DNA from: JBBDIX01 sp050486225
GTDB taxonomy: Bacteria > Actinomycetota > Nitriliruptoria > Nitriliruptorales > Nitriliruptoraceae
Direction of reading: 5' to 3'
DNA: 64,000 nt
Assembly (NCBI GenBank): GCA_050486225.1
Contig: JBJHCV010000007.1
Location: 62,001 to 126,000, forward strand
The notes beneath the pieces were generated by a model, which saw only the letters and a list, made by a program, of their open reading frames with translations, ran no database searches and had not been told where the DNA came from. The position numbers and the translations under genes were made by a program. Numbering within the stretch: position 1 is the stretch's first letter; the number at the start of each line of letters is the position of its first letter. Below are positions 9,435 through 17,102 of this stretch, one piece after another.

Positions 9435-10031
9435 TCAGCGGCAGGCGAACGTGTCCGCCGGCACGGGCAGGTCGAACGAGATCGCGACCGTCGTGCCGTC
9501 ACCCATCGCCTGGTGCAGGAGTGCCGATCCGGACACGTTGCCGTCGGTGAGGTTCACGTCCGGGTCCTCCGGGCCGCCGTACACGCCCTCGGGTCCGGAC
9601 CACGACACGTCGTCGAAGGGCATGCCGGCGAGTTGGGCGACGTACACGTCGATCTGCACCCTGGTGCCGTCTGCTGACTGGCCGAAGCCCTGCAGTTCGA
9701 GTTCGCGTTCGATCGTGCCGTCGTCGTAGGGCTCGCAGCGCAGCACCTCGGTGATCCCGTACGTGGTTCCGTCGACGTCGACCGTGCCGATCGGTGCTGC
9801 GGACTCCGCGCTGGCGCCCGCACCGTCGTCCGCAGGTTCCTCGTCCGGGTCGGCGTCCCGGGCCTCCTCGCTCACGTCGGCCGTCGGCGCCTCGGGAGCG
9901 GTCTCCGGCTCGTCCGGAGTGGGGGCATCGTCTCCCGAGCAGGCGCTGAGCACCAGTGCGAGGATCGCGACGAATGGAACCAGTCGGGTCGACGGACGCA
10001 AGGGCACTCCGAGATGAGGCGAAAGGGGCAC
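9435..10031 (-). CDS. Secreted lipoprotein of unknown function
   Basis: I do not recognise the family. The 198-residue product has a lipoprotein signal ending in the lipobox LSAC near residue 31, followed by an acidic, proline-rich low-complexity linker (about residues 33-78). A compact C-terminal domain (about 80-198) has two cysteines, near CEPYDDG and at the extreme end (TFACR), that could form a disulfide. The start is uncertain: GTG at 10031 or a second GTG at 10007, closer to the signal peptide. It probably sits on the outer face of the membrane. It converges with the histidine kinase and follows the VOC gene on the same strand. Confidence 0.7.
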   Translation of the reverse strand: MPLSPHLGVPLRPSTRLVPFVAILALVLSACSGDDAPTPDEPETAPEAPTADVSEEARDADPDEEPADDGAGASAESAAPIGTVDVDGTTYGITEVLRCEPYDDGTIERELELQGFGQSADGTRVQIDVYVAQLAGMPFDDVSWSGPEGVYGGPEDPDVNLTDGNVSGSALLHQAMGDGTTVAISFDLPVPADTFACR

Positions 10032-10082
10032 GGAGACTTGCGCGTCCCGGGGGTTGGTGTCAAGCCGGGCGGTCTCACGGGG

Positions 10083-10511
10083 TCACCCGGGCAGGTGCAC
10101 GCGCCCGTCTGCGTCGAGGGGGAACCCCGGATTGTGGGCGACCTCCCACAGGTGACCGTCCGGATCGGTGAAGTACCCGGACCGGCCGCCCCAGTCCGCC
10201 CGGGTGGCGGGCCGCGTGACGCGGCCGCCGGCACGTTCGGCCGCCTCGAGCAGCGCATCGACCTCGGCCTCGGAGGTGACGTTGGTCGCCAGCGCGACCG
10301 AGGCGGCGGCCGTGGACGGCGCCGGGTCCAGCCCGGCCTCCGCGGCGAGGGCCTGACGACCGAACAGGCCGAGCGCGACGGTGCCTCCGTCGAGGAAGGT
10401 CACCACCCCGTCGACCGATGCCGACGACCGCCTCCACCCCAGCGCCTCGTAGAAGGTGGTTGCTCGCGCCAGGTCCGAGACCCCGAGGGTCACGAGGCTC
10501 ACGTGTGCCAT
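10083..10511 (-). CDS. VOC (glyoxalase/bleomycin resistance-like) family protein
   Basis: The 142-residue product has the paired beta-alpha-beta-beta-beta modules of the vicinal oxygen chelate fold: SLVTLGVSDLARATTFYEALGW at the start and SGYFTDPDGHLWEVAHNPGF at the end. The latter contains the conserved Asp-Pro-Asp-Gly-His and Glu region. Such proteins bind metal and act on small electrophiles or bind drugs; the substrate here is unknown. GGAG lies 7 bases before the ATG. It is the last gene of the minus-strand run containing vsr and the methylase, 47 bases after vsr, but nothing ties it functionally to restriction. Confidence 0.85.
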   Translation of the reverse strand: MAHVSLVTLGVSDLARATTFYEALGWRRSSASVDGVVTFLDGGTVALGLFGRQALAAEAGLDPAPSTAAASVALATNVTSEAEVDALLEAAERAGGRVTRPATRADWGGRSGYFTDPDGHLWEVAHNPGFPLDADGRVHLPG

Positions 10512-10558
10512 TCCGGATCTCCAGCAGTCGTTGGCCAGGTCGGTGGTCTGTTCGTTGG

Positions 10559-11011
10559 TCAGGTCGGTGGTCGTGCCCGAAGGTGCGGTGCGGCGCGGAC
10601 GGCGGACTCGACCCGGTCGGCAGCCGCGCGGACGTCGCTGCGGACCTCGTGCTCCCAGACCCGCACGACGGTCCACGAGGCGTCGGTGAGGCGTGCGTCG
10701 GTGTCGCGGTCACGCGCTGTGTTGGCCGCGAGCTTGTCGCGCCACCACGCGCCGTTGGCACGGGGCAGGTTGCCGTGTTCCGGACAGGAGTGCCAGAAGC
10801 ATCCGTCGACGAACACCGCGACACGTCGCGCAGGGAACAACAGGTCGGCGCGGCGTCGCAGGCCCGGCACGACCGGCGCGTCGACGCGGTAGCGCAGCCC
10901 ACGTGCGTGCAGGGCGCGACGAAGCGCCATCTCGGGCGCGGTGTCGCGTCGTTGCTGACGTTGGAACCGGTGCCGGACGTGGTCCGACGACGGCTCGGGC
11001 GCTTCGGCCAT
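10559..11011 (-). CDS. vsr: Very-short-patch mismatch repair endonuclease (Vsr)
   Basis: Nicks beside T:G mismatches created when 5-methylcytosine deaminates, starting repair that protects methylated sites. The 150-residue product has the family core: RFQRQQRRDTAPEMALRRAL, then ADLLFPARRVAVFVDGCFWH followed by SCPEHG, which includes the catalytic aspartate and zinc/metal ligands. The C-terminal tail carries WTVVRVWEHE. It lies 100 bases downstream of the cytosine methylase on the same strand, the classical pairing of a C5-methylase with its repair partner. Confidence 0.94.
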   Translation of the reverse strand: MAEAPEPSSDHVRHRFQRQQRRDTAPEMALRRALHARGLRYRVDAPVVPGLRRRADLLFPARRVAVFVDGCFWHSCPEHGNLPRANGAWWRDKLAANTARDRDTDARLTDASWTVVRVWEHEVRSDVRAAADRVESAVRAAPHLRARPPT

Positions 11012-11111
11012 CGGTCCTGCGTGTGTGGGGGGTTCGCACCCGATCCTACTGTCGGACCTGGGGCGGCAGCGGTGGACACCCGAGGTCCATCAGCGGCCGC
11101 CGGGTGGCGGG

Positions 11112-12164
11112 TCAGGCGACCGCCGGCGTCGCGCCCCGAAGAGGGACCCCACGGAGGTCGGACAGCAGCGCCCTGGCGATGTCACGCACGACGGGAACCG
11201 CCACCGAGTTGCCGAACTGCCGATAGGCCTGTGTGTCGGAGCAGACGATGCGGAACGTGTCGGGGTAGCCCTGCAGGCGAGCACACTCACGGGGGGTGAG
11301 TCGGCGCGGGTTGCGACCTTCCTGGGGGATCAGGATCTCGCTGCCGTCCTTGTGGTAACGCGCAGACAACGTGCGGGTCGGTCGGTCGAGGTCGGTGACC
11401 AGTCCGTAGCCGAACCCGTTGCCGCGTGCGCGGTGTCGGGCGGCGTACGACTGCAGGTACTCCCACAGGTGGTCGCTCAGTTCGTAGCGGTCGAGGTCAT
11501 CGGGTGCGCGGTCCCAGGCGCCGGGTGGCACGAGGCCGCCGTCGCGGTGCTCGTGGAGGATGTCGCGGACGGACACCGGCGTGGGCGGGAGCTCCGGCAC
11601 CGAGGGGTCGACCGGCAGGTCGCCGCGGACCCCGACGATGAAGATGCGTTCGCGATTCTGCGGCACGCGCAGCGCCGCGTTGACGACACGCGCCTCCCAG
11701 CGGTATCCCAGCGCATCCAGGGAGTCGGCGATGACCGCGAACGTGCGTCCACGGTCGTGCCGGAGCAGGTGCTTGACGTTCTCGAGGAGGAACCCTGCCG
11801 GGCGGTGGGCGTCGAGGATCCGGACGATCTCGTGGAACAGGGTGCCCTGTGTGGGATCGGCGAAACCGTGGGGGCGGCCGAGGGAGTTCTTCTTGCTCAC
11901 TCCCGCGAGCGAGAACGGCTGACACGGGAAGCCGGCGAGGAGCAGGTCGAAGTCGGGGATCTGCCCGTGGACCGCCGGGTCCGTGATGTCCCCGTGAGGG
12001 CGTTCGCCGAAGTTGGCCTCGTAGGTCTGCTGGGCGAACCGGTCCCACTCGCTGCTGAACACGCAGGCGACGTCGATCCCCAGGTCCGCGGCCGCCTGTT
12101 CGAAGCCGAGTCGGATGCCACCGATGCCGGCGAAGAGGTCGATCAGTCGGATCTGCGGAGCCAT
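11112..12164 (-). CDS. DNA (cytosine-5)-methyltransferase of the EcoRII/Dcm-like R-M system
   Basis: Methylates the C5 position of cytosine in the site cut by the neighbouring nuclease. The 350-residue product has motif I IDLFAGIGGIRLGFE, the catalytic motif IV LLLAGFPCQPFSLAG, motif VI FLLENVKHL, motif VIII PQNRERIFIVG, and motifs IX-X with RLQGYPDTF and YRQFGNSVAVPV. The frame is open upstream, but the ATG at 12164 puts motif I at the usual place and has an AGGGA site. A predicted promoter lies just upstream, so methylation may be expressed independently of the nuclease. CCWGG is the likely target, inferred from the nuclease. Confidence 0.94.
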   Translation of the reverse strand: MAPQIRLIDLFAGIGGIRLGFEQAAADLGIDVACVFSSEWDRFAQQTYEANFGERPHGDITDPAVHGQIPDFDLLLAGFPCQPFSLAGVSKKNSLGRPHGFADPTQGTLFHEIVRILDAHRPAGFLLENVKHLLRHDRGRTFAVIADSLDALGYRWEARVVNAALRVPQNRERIFIVGVRGDLPVDPSVPELPPTPVSVRDILHEHRDGGLVPPGAWDRAPDDLDRYELSDHLWEYLQSYAARHRARGNGFGYGLVTDLDRPTRTLSARYHKDGSEILIPQEGRNPRRLTPRECARLQGYPDTFRIVCSDTQAYRQFGNSVAVPVVRDIARALLSDLRGVPLRGATPAVA

Positions 12165-12193
12165 GGCGTCCCTGGTCACATGAGTGTCATTCA

Positions 12194-12221
12194 AGCATAG
12201 GCAGGGGGTCCGACAGCCGAA
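12194..12221 (-). promoter_or_regulatory. Possible methylase promoter between nuclease and methylase genes
   Basis: Reading the minus strand, TTCGGC (12221-12216) and TATGCT (12199-12194) are 16 bases apart, about 30 bases before the methylase ATG. The region is locally AT-richer than its surroundings. A separate promoter would let methylation precede cutting when the system enters a new cell. The -35 match is weak. Confidence 0.35.
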
Positions 12222-12275
12222 CGGCAGGGCCCTTCGGGCAGGCTGCCGCTCGGTGCGTGCCACCGGCACGAGGAG

Positions 12276-13475
12276 TCACCCGGCGACCACGGACCGCGCG
12301 TGGTCGATGAACTCGGACACGCTCAGCAGGCTGCCGCGGACACGTTGCTCGAAGTGCGCTTGCGCCGGTCGGGGCACGACGGGATGCAGCCCGCGCTCGA
12401 TCATCTGCTGGACGGTCGAGTGGGAGATGGGCTGCAGGGTCAGCAGGTGCTTCACCGGTGTCCGTTCGGCCTCCTCGAGCACCTGCCGCCAGCGCTCCTT
12501 CGCGGAGGTCTTGGCGCCGAGGGCCACGAGCCGATCGACCGGATGAGACGGGTCGTGGTAGGCGTGTTCGGACGGGAACACGAAGTCCATCGTGTTGCGT
12601 CCCTCGGTGCGTGCCTGGGCCGTGAACGGCACCTGAGCGTGCTCGAGGCACGCGGCCACGTGGTGCTCGAGCGATCGTCCCGCACGCGCCTTGCGGCGAT
12701 TCGTGAACGGCAGGGCCAGTTCGATGAGTCGTTCGACCCGGTCCACGGGGTCGTCACCGAGCGCCGCGGTGAAGTCGCGGTCCTCGAACGCGCGGAACAG
12801 TTCGAACTCGACGCGCGTCCAGTCCATGATCGCGACGTCCGGTGTCGCGGCGGTGGTCGAGTTGCAGTCCCGGGCGGCTTCGTGCGCGTGTCGTGCCATC
12901 TGTGCGGTGGACGGGAACGTGACGTGGTGGCTCAGGAGTGCCTCGACCACGCGGTGCAGACAGTCCTCGGTCCGGCGGCCCCGGACGACCAGACCGCCGA
13001 CATCGCCTGCCGTGAGTCCGGCTCCTGCGAGGAAGCCGTCGATCTCGTCGTCGCGCTCGAGGACGTGGGCGCGGAGGTGATCGCCCTCGGGGTGCATGAC
13101 CAGCAGCGAACCGACGTGGGCCTCACCGCGAAATGGGAAGTCCCGTCCGAACCGCGTGAGCCGGTACTCCGACCGGGTGCCGCGCCCGTACCAGATGGCG
13201 CGCGACTCGGTGGGTCCGTGGCCGGTCCAGTCGATGGTCACGAACCGTTCGAGGTTCTCGCCTCGCTGGCCCGGCCGGTCGAAGAACAGCCTCCATGCAC
13301 CGACCGGAACGTGATGTCCGGCCTGGTGGCTCCCGGTCATGCCGGTGTCGTTGGCCGTCAGCCACCGAACCAGGTACATCGGGGCCCGGTTGGCCCCGTG
13401 GATGGCCGCCGTCGCCGACTCGGGAGTCACCTCGACGGGGTCGACGTCGATCAGTGCGAGCTGGTGTGCGTCCAT
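12276..13475 (-). CDS. EcoRII-like type II restriction endonuclease
   Basis: Type IIE/IIF restriction enzyme. The 399 residues are close to EcoRII's 404. The N-terminal effector domain begins near residue 33 with LVRWLTANDTGMTGSHQAG, typical of the EcoRII pseudobarrel DNA-binding fold. The C-terminal nuclease core (about residues 225-385) shows MDFVFPSEHAYHDP and GAKTSAKERWRQVL. Counting gives Tyr306, Lys322 and Lys326, each two less than the EcoRII catalytic residues I recall (Tyr308, Lys324, Lys328). The same-strand methylase and Vsr support function. CCWGG recognition is inferred from homology only. Confidence 0.9.
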   Translation of the reverse strand: MDAHQLALIDVDPVEVTPESATAAIHGANRAPMYLVRWLTANDTGMTGSHQAGHHVPVGAWRLFFDRPGQRGENLERFVTIDWTGHGPTESRAIWYGRGTRSEYRLTRFGRDFPFRGEAHVGSLLVMHPEGDHLRAHVLERDDEIDGFLAGAGLTAGDVGGLVVRGRRTEDCLHRVVEALLSHHVTFPSTAQMARHAHEAARDCNSTTAATPDVAIMDWTRVEFELFRAFEDRDFTAALGDDPVDRVERLIELALPFTNRRKARAGRSLEHHVAACLEHAQVPFTAQARTEGRNTMDFVFPSEHAYHDPSHPVDRLVALGAKTSAKERWRQVLEEAERTPVKHLLTLQPISHSTVQQMIERGLHPVVPRPAQAHFEQRVRGSLLSVSEFIDHARSVVAG

Positions 13476-13584
13476 CGTCCGTGCCAGGGCTCGGGACCTC
13501 CACTTCTAGCACCCGGCGTGGGCCTCGGGGTGGACTCGCTCCGACGCAGACCCGTCCCCACGCAGGCCCGCGCCACCCCGGAGA

Positions 13585-14346
13585 TCAGAGACTGCAGGTG
13601 GCGACGACGCCGTCCACGTCCGTTGCGATCGTCCAGCCCGGACCGATGTCCGCCTCACGGGAGAGTTCCCGGGGACTGACGTGCGGACGAGCGATCAGGA
13701 ACGCCGCGAGGTGGCCCTTGGCCACCTTGGTGCGGGCCGCGTTCGCCGGCCGGCCGTCAGGGCGCTGGAACCGGACGTCGAGCACGTCGGCACCCCGTCG
13801 AGTCGCGGGACTCCAGACGCGGGCGTGCTCGCCGGGCAGCAGGTCCCACACCGGGCGGTCCGCCGTGAGGTCACGCAGGTGGTCGCCGACATGGCCGCGC
13901 CAGAAGGTCGCGATGCCGCCGAGGTCCGGCAGCGAGGCAGAGAACTCCAGCCGGTACTCCGGCAGTGGCTCGTCGAGGGCCACCAGTCCCATCAGTGCGG
14001 ACACGATGCGCACGTCGATGTCGAGCGCGCAGGGGTCCAGCTCCGCGAGTCCGGCATTGCCGTGGACGATCCCGCGGTACCGGCGATGCGCGGGAAGCGT
14101 CGGCGCCGTCGCGAGGCCGGCCAGCAGGTCGCGGGTCGCCTCGACCTGGTCGCGGCGGACCCCGCCCACGCGCATCACCCGTGTGTCTTCGAGCGCCGGC
14201 GCTGCCGAGACCGTTGCCGTCAGCACCTCGCGCCGCGCGCCGGCGAGCGGATGATCGTCGGCGAGGGTGCGCCGGAACGCGGCGCCTTCGCCTCCGGCCG
14301 TCTTGCCCTTCGACGGGGGGAGCAGCAGCAGGGGTCGCACGTGCAT
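13585..14346 (-). CDS. yaaA: Peroxide stress protein YaaA family
   Basis: YaaA lowers intracellular free iron and limits oxidative DNA damage in E. coli. The 253-residue product begins MHVRPLLLLPPSKGKTAGGE, the family signature, and contains HRRYRGIVHGNAGL, DVRIVSALMGLV, PEYRLEFSA and NAARTKVAKGHLAAFLI. The ATG at 14346 is chosen from homology. It is divergent from the phosphoesterase gene across 153 bases that contain a long bulged hairpin, and it lies 109 bases upstream of the nuclease gene on the same strand. Confidence 0.9.
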   Translation of the reverse strand: MHVRPLLLLPPSKGKTAGGEGAAFRRTLADDHPLAGARREVLTATVSAAPALEDTRVMRVGGVRRDQVEATRDLLAGLATAPTLPAHRRYRGIVHGNAGLAELDPCALDIDVRIVSALMGLVALDEPLPEYRLEFSASLPDLGGIATFWRGHVGDHLRDLTADRPVWDLLPGEHARVWSPATRRGADVLDVRFQRPDGRPANAARTKVAKGHLAAFLIARPHVSPRELSREADIGPGWTIATDVDGVVATCSL

Positions 14347-14422
14347 CGCCTCGGATCGCCGGGGTCCACTCGGGGCCGCGTTGGGGTCGACACCGTAGGT
14401 CGCCCACGCCGGGTCACGGTCG

Positions 14423-14468
14423 CCCGACAACCGTCGCCTCGGGACGCGAGGCGACATAGGTTGTCGGG
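14423..14468. promoter_or_regulatory. 46-base bulged inverted repeat in the yaaA/phosphoesterase divergent region
   Basis: CCCGACAACC (14423-14432) pairs with GGTTGTCGGG (14459-14468), and GTCGCCTCG (14433-14441) pairs with CGAGGCGAC (14447-14455). This gives a 19-bp stem with a 5-base loop and a single 3-base bulge (ATA, 14456-14458). It ends 32 bases before the phosphoesterase ATG. It may be an operator, a 5' leader RNA element of the downstream four-gene cluster, or a terminator. Confidence 0.5.
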
Positions 14469-14499
14469 TGGCTGCAGTGCGTCGTCGCGCCGGCGCACG

Positions 14500-15408
14500 A
14501 TGTCGGACGGAGGCGTGGTGGCCGGGTTCCGGTTCGCGTACCTGGCGGACTGCCAGTTCGGTTGTCGCGCGTCGCTGTCCGGGCTCGACGAGCGTCAGGT
14601 CGTCAGGCTCGCGGCGAACGGCATCCACGTCCCGGCGACCGAGCGCATCGATGGATTCGACTGGGAACGGGCGCGACTCGACGCGGGACTCGAGCGTGCG
14701 CGAGACCTCGGTGCGGCGTTCGTGGCGATGGGCGGCGACATGGTCCACGACCCGTCGGACGACGCCCAGTACGACGGGGTGATGGCGTCTGCGGCCCGCA
14801 GTGTCCTGCCGATCCACTGGGTGCCGGGCAACCACGACGCCGCGTTCGACACGGTGGTGCCGACCCTCGACAGCATCGACCACTACCGGCGTCGCTTCGG
14901 GCCCGACACCCTTGTGTTCGACCACGAGGGCACGGCCTTCGTGGTGGTCGACACGGTCGTGTGGGACCACCCGGAACACGTGGCGTCGCTCCTGGACGAG
15001 CAGTTCGAGTGGCTGGACGTGCAGCTCGCTGCTGCGCGGTCGCGTGAGGTGGACCACGTGATCGTGCTCGGCCACCATCCCCTGTTCGTGGAGGACGTCG
15101 ACGAGCCCGACACGTACTGGAACATCCCGTCGACCCAGCGCCACCGAGTCGTGGAACTGCTCCTGCGGTACGACGTCAGGCTGTTCCTCGCCGGGCACCT
15201 GCATCGAAACGGCGGAGCCCGGGTCGGTGACCTGGAGGTCGTCATCACCAGTGCGGTGGGCATGCCGCTGGGGAACGACCCGTCCGGTCTCCGCGTGGTC
15301 GACGTGGAACCGGGCCGGGTGCGGCACACGTTCGTCGCGCTCGACGACGGCGTCGAGTCCCCACGGTCGGTGCTCGACGCCGGTCAGCGAGGAGCGCCGG
15401 GACGATGA
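14500..15408 (+). CDS. Calcineurin-like metallophosphoesterase
   Basis: Two-metal phosphoesterase of about 302 residues; the substrate is unknown. The five metal-ligand blocks are visible: LADCQFG (with Asn/Gln-type variation of the usual DxH), GGDMVHD, VPGNHD, LGHHPLF and AGHLHRNGG. The frame is open upstream, and the ATG at 14500 or a GTG at 14515 could serve as start. CPPED1-like enzymes and secreted phosphatases share this layout, but no signal peptide is seen, so it is probably cytoplasmic. The stop overlaps the next gene's ATG by four bases (ATGA), placing it at the head of a four-gene signalling cluster. Confidence 0.85.
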   Translation: MSDGGVVAGFRFAYLADCQFGCRASLSGLDERQVVRLAANGIHVPATERIDGFDWERARLDAGLERARDLGAAFVAMGGDMVHDPSDDAQYDGVMASAARSVLPIHWVPGNHDAAFDTVVPTLDSIDHYRRRFGPDTLVFDHEGTAFVVVDTVVWDHPEHVASLLDEQFEWLDVQLAAARSREVDHVIVLGHHPLFVEDVDEPDTYWNIPSTQRHRVVELLLRYDVRLFLAGHLHRNGGARVGDLEVVITSAVGMPLGNDPSGLRVVDVEPGRVRHTFVALDDGVESPRSVLDAGQRGAPGR

Positions 15409-17102
15409 GCGATCCCACCGAACCCCAGACCGGCGCGACGACCTCGGAGCCGAGGCGACCGGCGATCATCGCCGTGGACGACGATCCGCACGTCCTGGCC
15501 GAGGTTCGTCGTGACCTGCGTGCCCGGTACGGCCGGGACTACCGGGTGGTCGGCGCCGACGGCGGAGAGGCGGCCCTCGACGTCGTCAGGGAACTCGGGC
15601 GTCGCGGTGAGGACGTGGCCCTGTTCGTGGTCGACCAGCGCATGCCCGGCATGACCGGGACCGAGTTCCTCCTGGCAGCCCGCGAACACCAGCCCGACGC
15701 GCGCAGACTCCTGCTCACTGCGTACGCGGACACGGCCGCCGCGATCCAGAGCATCAACGAGGTCGGCCTCGACCACTACATGATGAAGCCGTGGGATCCG
15801 CCGGAGGACACGCTGTACCCCGTGGTCGACGAACTCCTCGACGACTGGATGGCGAGCCGACCCGCCCCGTTCCACGGGGTCCGGGTGCTCGGCGCCCGCT
15901 GGGACGCCGCCACCCATGACGTCAAGGACTTCCTCGCTCGCAACCAGATCCCGTACCGGTTCGTCGACGTGGAACGCGACCCTGCCGCGCCGCCGCTGCT
16001 CGACGCGGTCGAGGAGGCGGCGCACCTGCCCGTCGTGCTGCTCGCCGACGGCACGGCGCTGTCCGATCCGACCAGTGGTGAGCTCGCGTCCGCCGTGGGT
16101 CTCGCGGGCGACGCGCGTGCGCGCTTCTACGACCTGATCGTGCTCGGAGCCGGACCTGCCGGACTCGCCGCCGCCGTGTACGGCGCGTCCGAGGGCCTCG
16201 ACGTGGCCGTGCTCGAACGGGCCGCGACGGGCGGACAGGCGGGCACGAGTTCGCGCATCGAGAACTACCTCGGCTTCCCGAACGGGATCAGCGGCGCGGA
16301 CCTGGCTCGGCGCGCCACGGCCCAGGCCATGCGGCTCGGTGCGGAGATCCTGCGTCCGCTGGAGGTGTCCGGCGTCCACGTCGATGGACCGGCACGCACG
16401 GTCGAACTGTCCGACGGTCGGAGTCTGGCCGCCCACGCCCTGCTGATCGCCACCGGCATGCGTGTCCGGCCCCTGGACGCCGAGGGCTTCGATCGACTCA
16501 CGGGCTCGGGCGTGTACTACGGGGCCACCCTGCCCGAGGCCGCGGCGTACCGTGACGAACGGGTGGTGGTCGTCGGGGGCGCGAACTCCGCCGGGCAGGC
16601 CGCGATGATGTTCTCGCGATTCGCGGCGGAGGTGCTCGTCGTGGTGCGGTCCAGCGACCTCTCGCAGCGAATGTCGCGATACCTCGTCGACCAGGTCGGG
16701 GCGACCGACAACATCCGGGTGCTGACCTCTACCCAGGTCGCCGGTGTCGAGGGAGATGGTCACCTGGAGACGGTCGTGCTCGACACGCCCGAGGGACGTC
16801 GGGTGGAGGAGGTGACGGGACTCTTCGTGTTCGTCGGCGCCGTGCCTCACACGGACTTCCTGCAGGGGGTCGTCCAGCTCACCGAGCGCGGGTTCGTCCC
16901 CACCGGCCCTGACATCACCGGTGACGGGACCCGACCGCGACACTGGCCGCTGGACCGCGACCCGTTCCTGCTCGAGACGTCGGTCCCCGGCATCTTCGCC
17001 GCAGGTGACGTCCGCGAGGGAGCGGTTCGCCGCGTCGCGTCGGCCGTCGGACAGGGGTCCGTCGTGGTGTCGTTCGTGCACCGCTACCTGGAGACCGTCT
17101 GA
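15405..17102 (+). CDS. Fused response regulator / thioredoxin-reductase-like flavoprotein
   Basis: A 565-residue fusion. Residues 18-140 form a receiver domain with acidic pocket VDDD, phospho-Asp77 (FVVDQRMPG), conserved Thr (LLTAY) and Lys (MMKPWD). Residues 152-235 resemble a glutaredoxin-like domain without a CxxC pair. From about 243 there is a low-molecular-weight thioredoxin-reductase fold with FAD motif GAGPAGLAAAVYG, NAD(P) motif VVGGANSAGQA and C-terminal FAD motif GIFAAGDVREGAV. The usual CxxC disulfide of thioredoxin reductase is absent (GSGVYYGAT in its place), so it is unlikely to reduce thioredoxin directly. Its stop abuts the kinase gene. This fused architecture is known in other bacteria; its substrate is not. 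Confidence 0.88.
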   Translation: MSDPTEPQTGATTSEPRRPAIIAVDDDPHVLAEVRRDLRARYGRDYRVVGADGGEAALDVVRELGRRGEDVALFVVDQRMPGMTGTEFLLAAREHQPDARRLLLTAYADTAAAIQSINEVGLDHYMMKPWDPPEDTLYPVVDELLDDWMASRPAPFHGVRVLGARWDAATHDVKDFLARNQIPYRFVDVERDPAAPPLLDAVEEAAHLPVVLLADGTALSDPTSGELASAVGLAGDARARFYDLIVLGAGPAGLAAAVYGASEGLDVAVLERAATGGQAGTSSRIENYLGFPNGISGADLARRATAQAMRLGAEILRPLEVSGVHVDGPARTVELSDGRSLAAHALLIATGMRVRPLDAEGFDRLTGSGVYYGATLPEAAAYRDERVVVVGGANSAGQAAMMFSRFAAEVLVVVRSSDLSQRMSRYLVDQVGATDNIRVLTSTQVAGVEGDGHLETVVLDTPEGRRVEEVTGLFVFVGAVPHTDFLQGVVQLTERGFVPTGPDITGDGTRPRHWPLDRDPFLLETSVPGIFAAGDVREGAVRRVASAVGQGSVVVSFVHRYLETV

